Shown one piece after another: positions 33,844 through 42,914 of a DNA stretch of 64,000 nt. This DNA is from Psychromarinibacter halotolerans (lineage in GTDB: Bacteria; Pseudomonadota; Alphaproteobacteria; Rhodobacterales; Rhodobacteraceae), in the NCBI RefSeq assembly GCF_029168315.1, contig NZ_JARGYD010000002.1:372001-436000 (forward strand). The letters are read 5' to 3'. The notes beneath the pieces were generated by a model that ran no database searches, was not told where the DNA came from, and worked only from the letters and a program-made list of their open reading frames with translations. Every line of letters begins with the position of its first letter. Positions within the stretch are counted from its first letter, which is position 1. Position numbers and translations under genes: made by a program.

Positions 33844-34698
33844 ATGAACGATGACAAAGAAGAACTGGCCGAAGAGAAGGCCGACAAGATTGCCGTAGAG
33901 GAAGCGACGCCGCTGGCGCCGCGCCTGATTTACGAAGTGATCCGCCGGGATGGCGAGGAAGAGCTTGAGCGTCCGAAAAGCTCGTTGATCTGGTCCGGGC
34001 TGGCCGCCGGGGCTCTGATCAGCTTCTCGCTGATCGCGGAGGCCGTCCTGCGAAGCGAACTGCGCGGGTTTCAGGGGCGCTTCCTGATCGAGAACTTCGG
34101 CTATTCCTTCGGGTTTCTCGTGGTGATCATGGGCAAGATGCAGCTGTTCACCGAGAACACCATCACCACCGTCCTTCCCATCCTGTCCAAACCGACCCGC
34201 TTCAAATTCCGCCGCACGGGGACATTGTGGTCTATCGTGCTGGCCGCGAACGTGGTGGGCGCCTTGGCCGCCGCGCTGTTCTTCACCTTTACCAGCGCCT
34301 TGCCCGATCAGGTTCTGAGCGCCGCGCTGGAAATCTCTGAACACGCCATGAGCTTCGAACCGTGGGAGGCGTTCGCCCGCGCCATTCCGGCGGGGATTCT
34401 CGTGGCGGCCATCGTCTGGATGCTGCCCCAGGCCGAGAAGCAGAGTTTTCTGCTGATCTTCGCCTTCACTTGGCTGATCGCGGCGGGCGACTTCACCCAC
34501 ATCATCGTCGGGTCTGTCGAGATGTGGATGGTGCTGCTGGCCGGTGGAATCACCCCCGGCGAGGCGCTGACCAACTTCTTCATTCCCGTCCTTGCCGGGA
34601 ACGTTTTCGGCGGAACCGCGATCTTCTCGGCGCTGGCATGGGGACAGGTGAAAGAGGAACTTGCCCCGAACGGTCACGCCACGGACGTCGGTGACTGA
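33844..34698 (+). CDS. formate/nitrite transporter-family channel (YfdC-like)
   Basis: 284 residues. An acidic N-terminal tail of about 45 residues is followed by six hydrophobic segments in the FNT arrangement, with family-type blocks GLAAGALISFSLIAEA, MGKMQLFTENTITTVLP, ITPGEALTNFFIPVLAGNVFGGTAIF. The long charged N-terminus and ENTIT motif place it with the YfdC branch rather than FocA/NirC. The permeating anion is unknown. It is a single gene. Confidence 0.8.
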   Translation: MNDDKEELAEEKADKIAVEEATPLAPRLIYEVIRRDGEEELERPKSSLIWSGLAAGALISFSLIAEAVLRSELRGFQGRFLIENFGYSFGFLVVIMGKMQLFTENTITTVLPILSKPTRFKFRRTGTLWSIVLAANVVGALAAALFFTFTSALPDQVLSAALEISEHAMSFEPWEAFARAIPAGILVAAIVWMLPQAEKQSFLLIFAFTWLIAAGDFTHIIVGSVEMWMVLLAGGITPGEALTNFFIPVLAGNVFGGTAIFSALAWGQVKEELAPNGHATDVGD

Positions 34699-34779
34699 TC
34701 ATCACCGCCGCAACTTTGCGCAGGTGATGATCTTTTCGCCGAAGTTCGGCCGCTGATCCGACCGTTACGGAAGGTCAAG

Positions 34780-34789
34780 CTGTATACAG
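34780..34789. promoter_or_regulatory. GntR-type operator half 1 (CTGTATACAG)
   Basis: A perfect 10-bp palindrome with a GTATAC core, 90 nt before the GntR-family gene. FadR-subfamily regulators often bind such TATAC-centred sites. A second GTATAC occurs at 34835-34840. Confidence 0.5.
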
Positions 34790-34791
34790 TT

Positions 34792-34813
34792 GCTGCGCCA
34801 CATAAGGCGCAGC
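34792..34813. promoter_or_regulatory. perfect inverted repeat between the two GTATAC sites
   Basis: GCTGCGCC and GGCGCAGC form 8-bp arms around ACATAA. It lies midway between the two GTATAC sites and could be a second regulator's site or an RNA hairpin in the leader. Confidence 0.4.
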
Positions 34814-34834
34814 CATTTCATTTGACCGGAAACA

Positions 34835-34840
34835 GTATAC
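34835..34840. promoter_or_regulatory. GntR-type operator half 2 (GTATAC core)
   Basis: GTATAC in the context CAGTATACCG, 39 nt upstream of the GntR start and 52 nt from the core of the first site. Paired sites suit autoregulation by a dimeric GntR protein. Confidence 0.4.
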
Positions 34841-34878
34841 CGGATAACCATTCCTGACCGTTAGCTTTGGGAGGGGCA

Positions 34879-35634
34879 ATGGGTGATTCTGGCAAAATCC
34901 AACTGGTCGAGCTTGCGGTACGCGAGCTGCGTGCCCGCATTCTGGCGGGCGAGTTGAAGCCGGATTGCCATGTCTCTGAAGCCGCCGCCGGCGAGATGAC
35001 CGGGGTGTCCCGCACCCCGGCCCGCGAGGCGCTGGCGATCCTTGTCGAAGAAGGGCTGATGTACCGGTCCGCTTCGGGCCGTTGCACCGTCCGGCTGTTC
35101 ACCCGCGACAACGCCCGCGACGCCATCGAACTGCGCGGCGTGCTGGAAGGCACGGTGCTTCGGCTGGCTGTCGAGCGCGGACCCGACACGACGGTGCTGG
35201 ACCGCTGCGAAACAATCCTGTGCCGGATCGACACCGCGCTGAACAGCACGGACACGACGCTGGTCTTCGAAGACTACGCCCGCTTGAACAAGGAATTCCA
35301 CGTCGAGCTTTCCCGCGTCGCCGGGTCGGACACGCTGCAACGGGAATTGCACCGCGCGATCCGCCTGCCGTTCGCGTCGCCCGACGCGTTCCCCTCGCAC
35401 CGCTACAACACCCCGAAGGTCCGCAACACGTTCCACCGGGCGCAGGAACAACACCGCGCGATGATCGGTGCCGTCCGCGATGGCGAAGGAACCCGGGTCG
35501 AGGCGCTGGCGCGGGAACACGCCCGGCTGGCCTGGGAAGACTACGAAGCCGTGATGTTCGAAGAACCCGCGTCCGTTGTAAACGCGCCGGGTTTTGCCAT
35601 GATTGCCGCTGCAGAGGCTACTCCGGCGGTTTAG
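34879..35634 (+). CDS. GntR-family (FadR/FCD) transcriptional regulator
   Basis: 251 residues. An N-terminal winged helix (about 5-70: LVELAVRELRARILAGELKP, then VSRTPAREALAILVEEGLM) is followed by an all-helical FCD ligand-binding domain, whose metal-site residues include the Asp/His of ARLNKEFHVELSR and EQHRAMIGAVRDG. Such proteins usually repress catabolic operons and release DNA on binding a carboxylate. GGAGGGG precedes the ATG at 34879. It lies 26 nt upstream of the TRAP genes, which it probably controls. Confidence 0.87.
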   Translation: MGDSGKIQLVELAVRELRARILAGELKPDCHVSEAAAGEMTGVSRTPAREALAILVEEGLMYRSASGRCTVRLFTRDNARDAIELRGVLEGTVLRLAVERGPDTTVLDRCETILCRIDTALNSTDTTLVFEDYARLNKEFHVELSRVAGSDTLQRELHRAIRLPFASPDAFPSHRYNTPKVRNTFHRAQEQHRAMIGAVRDGEGTRVEALAREHARLAWEDYEAVMFEEPASVVNAPGFAMIAAAEATPAV

Positions 35635-35660
35635 CTCTGTCTCATAAAGGGAGGATTACC

Positions 35661-36701
35661 ATGAGACTCAAGACGTTGCTTACCACGATTGCGGTCGGGG
35701 CCGTGTCGGTCGCGATGGCCGGTTCGGTTGCGGCACAGGAATACACCTTCAAGCTGCACCACATGCTGCCGGCCACGTCGCCCGCGCAGAAATCCATGCT
35801 GGAACCTTGGGCCGCACAGGTCGAAGAGAACTCTGGCGGTCGCGTGAAGATCGAGATGTTCCCCGCGATGACCCTTGGCGGCACCCCGCCCGAACTGGTC
35901 CAGCAGGCCCGTGACGGCGTCGTCGACATCATCTGGACGGTCAACGGCTACACCCCCGGCCAGTTCCCGCGCACCGAGGTGTTCGAGCTGCCCGGCGTCT
36001 ACCTGAACGACATCTCGGCAGCCAACAAGGCGATGTACGACATGTTCGACGAGTACCTCGCCGACGACTACAAAGGTCTCGAGGTGATGTGGCTGCACGT
36101 GCACGCCGGTCAGGCGATCATGTCGGTCGACACCGAGATCCGTTCGCCCGAGGACATGTCCGGCCTGAAAATCCGCATCCCGTCGCGGACCGGCGGCTGG
36201 GTCATCGAGGCTCTGGGCGCCTCGCCGATCGCCATGCCGGTCCCCGAGGTTCCCGCCGCGCTGTCGAAGAAGGTCGTCGACGCCACCTTCCTGCCGTGGG
36301 AAATCATCCCGGTGATCAAGGCGCAGGACCAGATCCAGTACTTCATCGAGGGCGCCAACGAGACCCGTTTCGGCACCACCACCTTCCAGGTTTCGATGAA
36401 CCAAGGGAAATGGGACAGCCTGCCTGACGACATCAAGGCCGCGTTCAAGGACGCTTCTGGCCGCGAGTGGTGGGACGAGGTCGGCAACGTGTGGCGTGCC
36501 GGCGATGACTTCGGCATCAAGATGGCTGAAGACTCTGGCCGCGAGCACATCATGCTGAGCGAGGAAGAGACCAACGCGTTCATCACGGCGCTTGAGCCGG
36601 TGCAGGACCGCTGGATCGAAGAAGTCACCGCAAAAGGCATGGACGGTGCGGCCCTTGTCGAGATGGCTAAAGAAACCATCGCAGAGAACACCGACAAGTA
36701 A
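35661..36701 (+). CDS. dctP: TRAP transporter solute-binding protein (DctP)
   Basis: 346 residues. A signal peptide (about 1-25, ending GSVAAQ) exports it to the periplasm, where it captures the substrate for the DctQM membrane part. The DctP-fold is shown by FKLHHMLPATSPAQKSML, GLKIRIPSRTGGWVIEALGA (the region with the carboxylate-binding Arg) and PLPWE-like LPWEIIPVIK. GGGAGG precedes the ATG at 35661. The stop overlaps dctQ as TAATG. Confidence 0.92.
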   Translation: MRLKTLLTTIAVGAVSVAMAGSVAAQEYTFKLHHMLPATSPAQKSMLEPWAAQVEENSGGRVKIEMFPAMTLGGTPPELVQQARDGVVDIIWTVNGYTPGQFPRTEVFELPGVYLNDISAANKAMYDMFDEYLADDYKGLEVMWLHVHAGQAIMSVDTEIRSPEDMSGLKIRIPSRTGGWVIEALGASPIAMPVPEVPAALSKKVVDATFLPWEIIPVIKAQDQIQYFIEGANETRFGTTTFQVSMNQGKWDSLPDDIKAAFKDASGREWWDEVGNVWRAGDDFGIKMAEDSGREHIMLSEEETNAFITALEPVQDRWIEEVTAKGMDGAALVEMAKETIAENTDK

Positions 36702-37210
36702 TGGCGGACGCATACGCATCCGGGACGAGGCTTCACGGCCTCGTCCTTCGCATCACGACCGGCTGGGCGATCCTGGGCGGTCTGGTGCTTATGGCCGTGG
36801 TGGCGGTGAACGTCGCTTCGGTGGTCGGGGCCGCCGTGTTCAACGCGGCCGTCCCCGGCGATTTCGAACTGACCGAGGTTGGCGTCGCCGTCGCCGCCTT
36901 CTCTTTCCTTCCCTACTGCCAGATTGCCGGGCTGAACGTGTCGGCCGACATCTTCACCGCCCGCGCGTCGAAGTTCTGGCTGTCTCTATTCTCGCTGCTT
37001 GGCGCGCTTGTGGCGCTGGGCTTTGGCGCGATCCTGCTGTGGCGCATGTACTATGGCATGCTCGACAAGCAGACCTACGGGGAAACCACCGCAATCCTGT
37101 CGATCCCGACCTGGTACGGCTATCTGCTGGTACTGCCTTCGCTGGCGCTGCTGGTGCTGGCGTCCGTCGCGTCCGTCGTCGACTCGGTCTCTAACATGGC
37201 CAAAAGGTAA
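36701..37210 (+). CDS. dctQ: TRAP transporter small permease (DctQ)
   Basis: 169 residues with four hydrophobic segments, the DctQ topology. It joins DctM in the inner membrane to make the Na+-driven import unit. Its ATG overlaps the dctP stop by one base. VGAAVFNAAVPGDFELTEVGVAVAAFSFLPYCQ is the conserved central stretch, trimmed here to its recognisable halves GDFELTEVG and SFLPYCQ. Confidence 0.9.
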   Translation: MADAYASGTRLHGLVLRITTGWAILGGLVLMAVVAVNVASVVGAAVFNAAVPGDFELTEVGVAVAAFSFLPYCQIAGLNVSADIFTARASKFWLSLFSLLGALVALGFGAILLWRMYYGMLDKQTYGETTAILSIPTWYGYLLVLPSLALLVLASVASVVDSVSNMAKR

Positions 37211-37216
37211 CGCTAC

Positions 37217-38575
37217 ATGGACCCGATTACTCTGGGCATCCTCAGCCTCGTCGTCCTTGTCGCGCTGATCGCGATCCGGATTCCCATCGGCTATTCGATG
37301 ATCCTCGTGGGCGGCTTCGGCATCATGTACATGAACGGCCCCGCCCTGCTGTTTAACCAGCTGAAGACGCTGGGCTGGGGCGTGTTCTCGGGCTACAGCC
37401 TGTCGGTCGTGCCGATGTTCATCCTGATGGGCGCGCTGGCGTCCCGCGCGGGCCTGTCGCAGGCTCTGTTCAGAGGCGCGAATGCGTGGCTGGGCTGGAT
37501 GCGCGGCGGCACCGCGATGGCCGCGATCGCCGGCTGCGCCGGGTTCGGCGCCGTGTGCGGGTCCTCGCTTGCGACCGCCTCGACGATGGGCAAGGTCGCC
37601 CTTCCGGAACTCAAGCGGTACAACTATTCGGGCGCGCTGGCGACCGGATCGCTGGCAGCGGGCGGCGTGCTGGGCATCCTGATCCCGCCGTCGGTCGTGC
37701 TGATCATCTACGCGATCCTCGTCGAGGCGAACATCGTCACCATGTTCGCAGCCGCGATGCTGCCCGGCCTGCTGGCCGTTGTGTTGTTCATCCTGACCAT
37801 CGCGATCTACGTCTGGTTCAAGCCCGAAGCCGGGCCGCGCCACAGCGGCGTCGACTTCCAAGAATGGCGCGATGCGACCATCGGCATGATCCCGGTCGTC
37901 GTGATCTTCGGCCTTGTGCTTGGCGGCATCTACGGCGGGTTCTTCAACCCGACCCCCGCCGCTGCCGTCGGCGCGGCGCTGGTCTGGATCTACGGCACCG
38001 CCAAGGGGCGCCTGAATCTGCCGGCGATCTTCGACTCGCTGAAGGAAACCGCAGGCACCACCGGCATGATCTACCTGATCCTCATCGGCGCAGAGCTGAT
38101 GAAGATCTTCATGTCGCGGATCGGCCTGCCGCAGGCCACCGCCGAATGGATCGCCGGATCGGGCCTTGCCCCGTTCGTGGTCATGGCGATCCTGCTGGTC
38201 GCGCTGATCCTGCTGGGCTGCCTGATGGACTCGCTTTCGATGATCCTGCTGGTGATCCCGTTCTTCTGGCCGGTTCTGGTCGAGATCAACGGCGGTCTCT
38301 ACGTGGGCGCCGAAGGATCCGGGTTCGGCATGTCCACCGAGGACCTGAAGATCTGGTTCGGGATCTTAGCCCTGATCGTCGTGGAACTCGGGCTGATCAC
38401 GCCACCCGTGGGGATGAACGTGTTCGTCATCTCGGCGCTGGCGAAGGACACCCCGATGACCGAGACGTTCAAGGGCGTACTGCCCTTCTTCGGAGCGGAA
38501 CTGGTTCGCGTGGCGATCCTTTTCGCGTTCCCCGCCGTCACGTTGTGGCTGCCGCAGATCATCGGCAGTTGGTGA
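37217..38575 (+). CDS. dctM: TRAP transporter large permease (DctM)
   Basis: 452 residues with about twelve hydrophobic segments. It forms the transport pathway with DctQ. Family blocks include VPMFILMGALASRAGLS, GGTAMAAIAGCAGFGAVCGSS, GSLAAGGVLGILIPPSVVLI and the C-terminal PPVGMNVFVISALAK. It starts 6 nt after dctQ. The substrate is most likely a small carboxylate; see the MetE-like gene downstream. Confidence 0.92.
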   Translation: MDPITLGILSLVVLVALIAIRIPIGYSMILVGGFGIMYMNGPALLFNQLKTLGWGVFSGYSLSVVPMFILMGALASRAGLSQALFRGANAWLGWMRGGTAMAAIAGCAGFGAVCGSSLATASTMGKVALPELKRYNYSGALATGSLAAGGVLGILIPPSVVLIIYAILVEANIVTMFAAAMLPGLLAVVLFILTIAIYVWFKPEAGPRHSGVDFQEWRDATIGMIPVVVIFGLVLGGIYGGFFNPTPAAAVGAALVWIYGTAKGRLNLPAIFDSLKETAGTTGMIYLILIGAELMKIFMSRIGLPQATAEWIAGSGLAPFVVMAILLVALILLGCLMDSLSMILLVIPFFWPVLVEINGGLYVGAEGSGFGMSTEDLKIWFGILALIVVELGLITPPVGMNVFVISALAKDTPMTETFKGVLPFFGAELVRVAILFAFPAVTLWLPQIIGSW

Positions 38576-38688
38576 CACGATCATCGGCGGCGCGCGATCC
38601 GCGTGCCGCCGGACCCTTGCGCCTGTGTCTCTGAATACGGGTGCAAAGACTGTGCCGCACCCGGCACGCACCGAAACGGAGCCATTGA

Positions 38689-39804
38689 ATGACAGATCTT
38701 AAACCACCCTTCCGCGCAGACCACGTCGGCAGCCTGCTGCGTCCCGCGTCCATCGTGGAAGCACGCAAGAAATTCTATCAGAACAAGTCGATCGACGCGG
38801 CCGAGCTGAAGGCGGTCGAGGATGCCGCCATCCCCGAACTGATCAAGATGCAGGAAGACGTGGGGCTGAAGGCCGTCACCGACGGCGAGGCGCGCCGGTC
38901 GTTCTGGCACTATGACTTCATGGGTATGCTGACCGGGCTGGATCTGGACGAACGCGATGAAGGCGTTCAGTTCGCGGGCGTCAAGCTGCGCCCGATCTAC
39001 CCGACCATCACCAGCAAGCTCGACTTCCCCGAAGACCACCCGATGATCGAACACTTCAAGTTCGTCGCCGAGAACACCAAGGTGGTCCCCAAGATCTCGA
39101 TCCCCGGCCCGTCCTGCTGCCACTTCCGCACCGCGCCGGAAGACATCCATGTGCCCGAGTACAAGGAAGACCCGCAGGCGCTGTTCGCCGATCTGGCAGC
39201 GACGTACAAGAAGGCCGTCGATACCTTCTATAAGGCCGGTTGCCGCTATCTGCAGATGGACGACATCTTCTTCGCCTATCTCTGCGATCCCAAGCACCGC
39301 GCCGAAAAGGTCGCCAACGGACAAGACCCCGACTGGCTGATCGAACGCTATTCTTGGATGCTGCGCGAGGCGATCAAGGACCGTCCGTCCGACATGTACA
39401 TCGGGATGCACATGTGCCGCGGCAACTTCCGGTCGACCCACGCCGCCGAGGGCGCCTATGACCTTGCGGCCGAGTCGATCTTCTCGACCGGCGTCGACAT
39501 CTTCTTCATGGAATACGACACCGACCGCGCTGGCGGGCTAGAGCCGCTGAAGCTGCTGCCCAAGGGCAACCAGATCGTTCTGCCGGGCTTCATCACCACC
39601 AAGTCGGCTGAGCTGGAAGACATCGACTGGCTGAAGTCCAAGTTCGACGAGGCGTCGAAATACGTCGACATCAACCAGCTGGGCATCGCACCCCAGTGCG
39701 GCTTTGCCTCGACCGAGGAAGGCAACTCGATCACGCCCGACGACCAGAAGCGCAAGCTGGAACTTGTCGTGAAGACCGCCGAGGCGATCTGGGGCGGCGT
39801 CTGA
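38689..39804 (+). CDS. MetE C-terminal-like zinc methyltransferase family protein
   Basis: 371 residues. It matches the catalytic half of cobalamin-independent methionine synthase. The zinc ligands are complete: His241 and Cys243 (GMHMCRGN), Glu275 (FMEYDTD) and Cys337 (PQCGFAS). HVGSLLRPA at 12-20 is the conserved substrate loop. The N-terminal half of full MetE, which helps bind folate polyglutamate, is absent. Stand-alone forms use varied methyl donors. It lies 113 nt after dctM, so it probably acts on what the TRAP system brings in, for example a methylated sulfur or nitrogen compound; that is inference. Confidence 0.8.
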   Translation: MTDLKPPFRADHVGSLLRPASIVEARKKFYQNKSIDAAELKAVEDAAIPELIKMQEDVGLKAVTDGEARRSFWHYDFMGMLTGLDLDERDEGVQFAGVKLRPIYPTITSKLDFPEDHPMIEHFKFVAENTKVVPKISIPGPSCCHFRTAPEDIHVPEYKEDPQALFADLAATYKKAVDTFYKAGCRYLQMDDIFFAYLCDPKHRAEKVANGQDPDWLIERYSWMLREAIKDRPSDMYIGMHMCRGNFRSTHAAEGAYDLAAESIFSTGVDIFFMEYDTDRAGGLEPLKLLPKGNQIVLPGFITTKSAELEDIDWLKSKFDEASKYVDINQLGIAPQCGFASTEEGNSITPDDQKRKLELVVKTAEAIWGGV

Positions 39805-39862
39805 TCGCATCCACGACCCCTGCCTGCCGGGCGGGGGTCACCCCTTTGTCAGCGGAACCCCG

Positions 39863-39893
39863 TTGACCTTCCCCCTGCTGGAACCCTTACGCC
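39863..39893 (+). promoter_or_regulatory. CueR-type promoter of the cytochrome c gene
   Basis: TTGACC at 39863-39868 and TACGCC at 39888-39893 are separated by a 19-bp spacer holding TTCC...GGAA, the layout of copper-responsive MerR-family promoters such as E. coli copA, where the overlong spacer needs activator twisting. Confidence 0.7.
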
Positions 39894-39924
39894 CTGTCGG
39901 ACCCGTCACCGACCAGAGGCCCCG

Positions 39925-40389
39925 ATGTCCGGCAAACTTCTTCGTACCTTTACCCTCGCCCTGATCTGCGCCCCGCTCGCGGGCCATGCGCAAGCGCCCC
40001 GGATGCCCGACGACGCCGACCCGGCGCGCGGCGAAACGCTGTACGCCGAGAACTGCGCCAGCTGCCACGGCGCCGATCTTGAAGGCGAAGCCGCCGACTG
40101 GCGCACCGCCAAGGAAGACGGCACCCTGCCCGCCCCGCCCCATGACGAAACCGGACACACGTGGCACCACGGTGATATCCACCTGTTCGCCTACACGCTT
40201 CTGGGCGGCGAGGAGTCCTTGCGCCGCATGGGCATCGAAGGCGTACCCAGCGCGATGCCGGCGTTCCAAGAGACGCTGACCGAGGCCGAGATCTGGGACA
40301 TTCTCGCCTTCATCAAATCCACATGGCCGCGCCGCATCCGGAATGCGCAAACGGAACGGTCAGACGCGGAACGCATGTCGATAGAGTGA
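39925..40389 (+). CDS. class I c-type cytochrome
   Basis: 154 residues. A signal peptide (about 1-23, ending GHAQA) sends it to the periplasm. The haem site is CASCH (Cys44, Cys47, His48), and the Met ligand is probably in PSAMPAF. The fold is that of a monohaem cytochrome c with a charged C-terminal tail. The CueR-type promoter ahead of it and copA after it tie it to copper stress. It might pass electrons from a periplasmic copper oxidase, but no such enzyme is encoded here. Confidence 0.85.
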   Translation: MSGKLLRTFTLALICAPLAGHAQAPRMPDDADPARGETLYAENCASCHGADLEGEAADWRTAKEDGTLPAPPHDETGHTWHHGDIHLFAYTLLGGEESLRRMGIEGVPSAMPAFQETLTEAEIWDILAFIKSTWPRRIRNAQTERSDAERMSIE

Positions 40390-40414
40390 TCGAGGTCTTT
40401 CTGCAAATGGCCCC

Positions 40415-40445
40415 TTGACCTTCCAGTGACTGGAAACCTTATGTC
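40415..40445 (+). promoter_or_regulatory. CueR-type promoter of copA
   Basis: TTGACC at 40415-40420 and TATGTC at 40440-40445 flank a 19-bp spacer with the perfect dyad TTCCAGTGACTGGAA at 40421-40435. This is a textbook MerR-family copper promoter and lies 30 nt before the copA start. Confidence 0.85.
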
Positions 40446-40475
40446 CCTAGCCGAACCAGAAAACGGCAGGGTGCC

Positions 40476-42914
40476 ATGACCGATCTCACACTGAATATCC
40501 AAGGTATGCACTGCGCATCATGCGTCGGCCGCGTCGAGAAGACGCTGCGCGGCGTACCCGGTGTGCGCGAAGCGAACGTGAACCTTGCGACCGAACAGGG
40601 GCGCGTCAGCTTCGACGACCCCGCCACGACGGACGACATCCTTGCCGCCCTGCTCAAGACGGGGAACCCCGCCTCGGTCGAAGAGGTGACGCTGGACATC
40701 GACGGGATGCACTGCGCGTCCTGCGTCGGCCGGGTCGAAAAGGCCCTGCGCGCCGCCCCCGGCGTGGTCGAGGCCAACGTGAACCTTGCCACCGAATCCG
40801 CGCTGGTGCGCTATCTGCCCGGCGCGGTGACGCCGCAGGCGCTGGCGGGCTATGGGTCGGACAGCGGATACAAGACGAAACTCCGGTCTAGTGACGATCA
40901 TTCGCACCACGACCACATGGCCCACACCAAGGCCGAGGATGCCGCGCGCCTTAAACGCGCGACGCTGCTGGCTGCCATTCTGGCCCTGCCGGTGTTCGTG
41001 ATCGAGATGGGCAGCCACGTCATCCCCGGGATGCACGAGCTGGTGATGAACACCATCGGGATGCAGACCAGCCGCATCCTGCAATTCGCGCTGACCACAA
41101 TCATCCTCGTCGGGCCCGGCCGCGAATTCTATCGCATCGGCATCCCCGCCCTGCTGCGCGCCGCGCCCGAGATGAACTCGCTGGTCGCGCTGGGGACGGC
41201 GGCGGCCTATCTGTATTCCGTCGTCGCGACCTTCGCGCCGGGTGTGCTGCCCGAAGGGGCCGCCAACGTCTATTTCGAATCCGCCGCCGTCATCGTGGTG
41301 CTGATCCTGCTGGGCCGTTGGCTTGAAGCCCGCGCCAAGGGCCGCACCGGCGCGGCGATCCGCAAACTGATCGCGCTGCAGCCCGACACCGCGCGGGTCG
41401 AGCGTGACGGCAAGACCATCGACCGCCCCATCGCCGAGATCGTGAAGGGCGACATGATCCACGTCCGCCCCGGCGAACGCATCGCTGTTGATGGCGCGGT
41501 CGTGTCCGGCGACAGCCATGTCGACGAAAGCATGATCAGCGGCGAACCCCTTCCCGTGCACAAGACCGAGGGCGACGCGGTCACCGGCGGGACCGTCAAC
41601 GGCGCCGGGGCGCTGGTGTTCCGCGCCACCCATGTCGGCGCCGAGACGACGCTGTCGCGTATCGTCGCGATGGTCGAACAGGCGCAGGGCGCCAAGCTTC
41701 CGATCCAAAGCGTCGTCGATCGCATCACCGCGTGGTTCGTCCCCGCCGTCATCGCTGCCGCGCTGCTGACGCTGGCCGCGTGGCTGGTGTTCGGCCCCGG
41801 CGGCGGCCACGCGATCGTTGTGGCGGTCGCGGTTCTGATCATCGCCTGTCCCTGCGCGATGGGTCTTGCCGTGCCCACCTCGATCATGGTCGGCACCGGC
41901 CGCGCCGCCGAACTGGGCGTGCTGTTCCGTAAGGGCGACGCCCTGCAGGCGCTGCAAGGCGTGGGCGTCGTCGCGTTGGACAAGACCGGCACCGTGACCG
42001 AGGGCCGGCCCGAACTGACCGACATCGTCGTGACCGGTGACCTGTCCGAAGACGAAGTGCTGCGCTTTGCCGCCGCCGTCGAAGGCCAGTCCGAACACCC
42101 CGTCGCGCATGCCCTGCTGCGCGCGGCCGAGGCGAAGGGTCTGGAGCTTCCCGCGGTCGAGGGGTTCCGCTCGATCACCGGCTACGGCGTGGAAGCCAGC
42201 GTCGAGGGCCGCAAGGTCACGGTCGGCGCACGTCGTCTGATGGAGCGCGAGGGCATCGACACCACCGCCGCCGTGATCGAAGGCGCCGGCAAGACGCCAC
42301 TGTACGTCGCCGTCGATGGCACCCTTGCCGCCGCCGTTGCAGTCTCTGACCCGGTGAAATCCACCAGCCGCGCCGCCATCGCCGCGCTGCACGACATGGG
42401 TCTGAAAGTCGCGATGATCACCGGCGACGCACAGTCCACCGCCGAGGCGATCGCCGCCGAGGTCGGCATCGACAAGGTCGTGGCCGAGGTGCTGCCCGAC
42501 GGCAAGGTCGCCGCAGTCGAGGCGCTGCGCAAGGACGGCGCCAAGCTCGCCTTCGTCGGCGACGGTATCAACGACGCTCCGGCGCTGGCGGCGGCGGACG
42601 TGGGCATTGCCATCGGCACCGGCACCGACGTCGCCATCGAGACGGCGGACGTGGTCCTGATGTCCGGTGACCTCGGCGGCGTGGCGCGGGCCTTCGGCCT
42701 GTCCCGCGCGGTGATGCGCAACATCCACCAGAATCTTGCGTGGGCCTTCGGCTATAACGTGGCGCTGATCCCCGTGGCGGCGGGCGTGCTGTACCCCGCC
42801 TTCGGTCTGCAACTGTCGCCGATGCTGGCGGCAGGCGCGATGGCGCTGTCCAGCGTGTTCGTCCTGTCCAACGCCCTGCGCCTGCGCCGGGCCAACCCGG
42901 GAGAAACCGCATGA
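40476..42914 (+). CDS. copA: Cu(I)-exporting P1B-type ATPase
   Basis: 812 residues. Two N-terminal heavy-metal domains each carry GMHCASC (Cys13/16 and Cys80/83), and a His-rich linker (SHHDHMAH) follows. Eight membrane segments include the CPC metal site at 458-460 (IACPCAMGL). The phosphorylated Asp502 is in DKTGT, SEHPVAHALL is the nucleotide-domain HP motif and GDGINDAPAL the hinge. It pumps Cu(I) out of the cytoplasm using ATP. It overlaps cueR by 4 nt (ATGA). Confidence 0.95.
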   Translation: MTDLTLNIQGMHCASCVGRVEKTLRGVPGVREANVNLATEQGRVSFDDPATTDDILAALLKTGNPASVEEVTLDIDGMHCASCVGRVEKALRAAPGVVEANVNLATESALVRYLPGAVTPQALAGYGSDSGYKTKLRSSDDHSHHDHMAHTKAEDAARLKRATLLAAILALPVFVIEMGSHVIPGMHELVMNTIGMQTSRILQFALTTIILVGPGREFYRIGIPALLRAAPEMNSLVALGTAAAYLYSVVATFAPGVLPEGAANVYFESAAVIVVLILLGRWLEARAKGRTGAAIRKLIALQPDTARVERDGKTIDRPIAEIVKGDMIHVRPGERIAVDGAVVSGDSHVDESMISGEPLPVHKTEGDAVTGGTVNGAGALVFRATHVGAETTLSRIVAMVEQAQGAKLPIQSVVDRITAWFVPAVIAAALLTLAAWLVFGPGGGHAIVVAVAVLIIACPCAMGLAVPTSIMVGTGRAAELGVLFRKGDALQALQGVGVVALDKTGTVTEGRPELTDIVVTGDLSEDEVLRFAAAVEGQSEHPVAHALLRAAEAKGLELPAVEGFRSITGYGVEASVEGRKVTVGARRLMEREGIDTTAAVIEGAGKTPLYVAVDGTLAAAVAVSDPVKSTSRAAIAALHDMGLKVAMITGDAQSTAEAIAAEVGIDKVVAEVLPDGKVAAVEALRKDGAKLAFVGDGINDAPALAAADVGIAIGTGTDVAIETADVVLMSGDLGGVARAFGLSRAVMRNIHQNLAWAFGYNVALIPVAAGVLYPAFGLQLSPMLAAGAMALSSVFVLSNALRLRRANPGETA

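Noticed and set aside
40518..42812. 764-codon minus-strand ORF opposite copA
   Set aside because: Shadow frame; the sense strand has every P1B ATPase motif.
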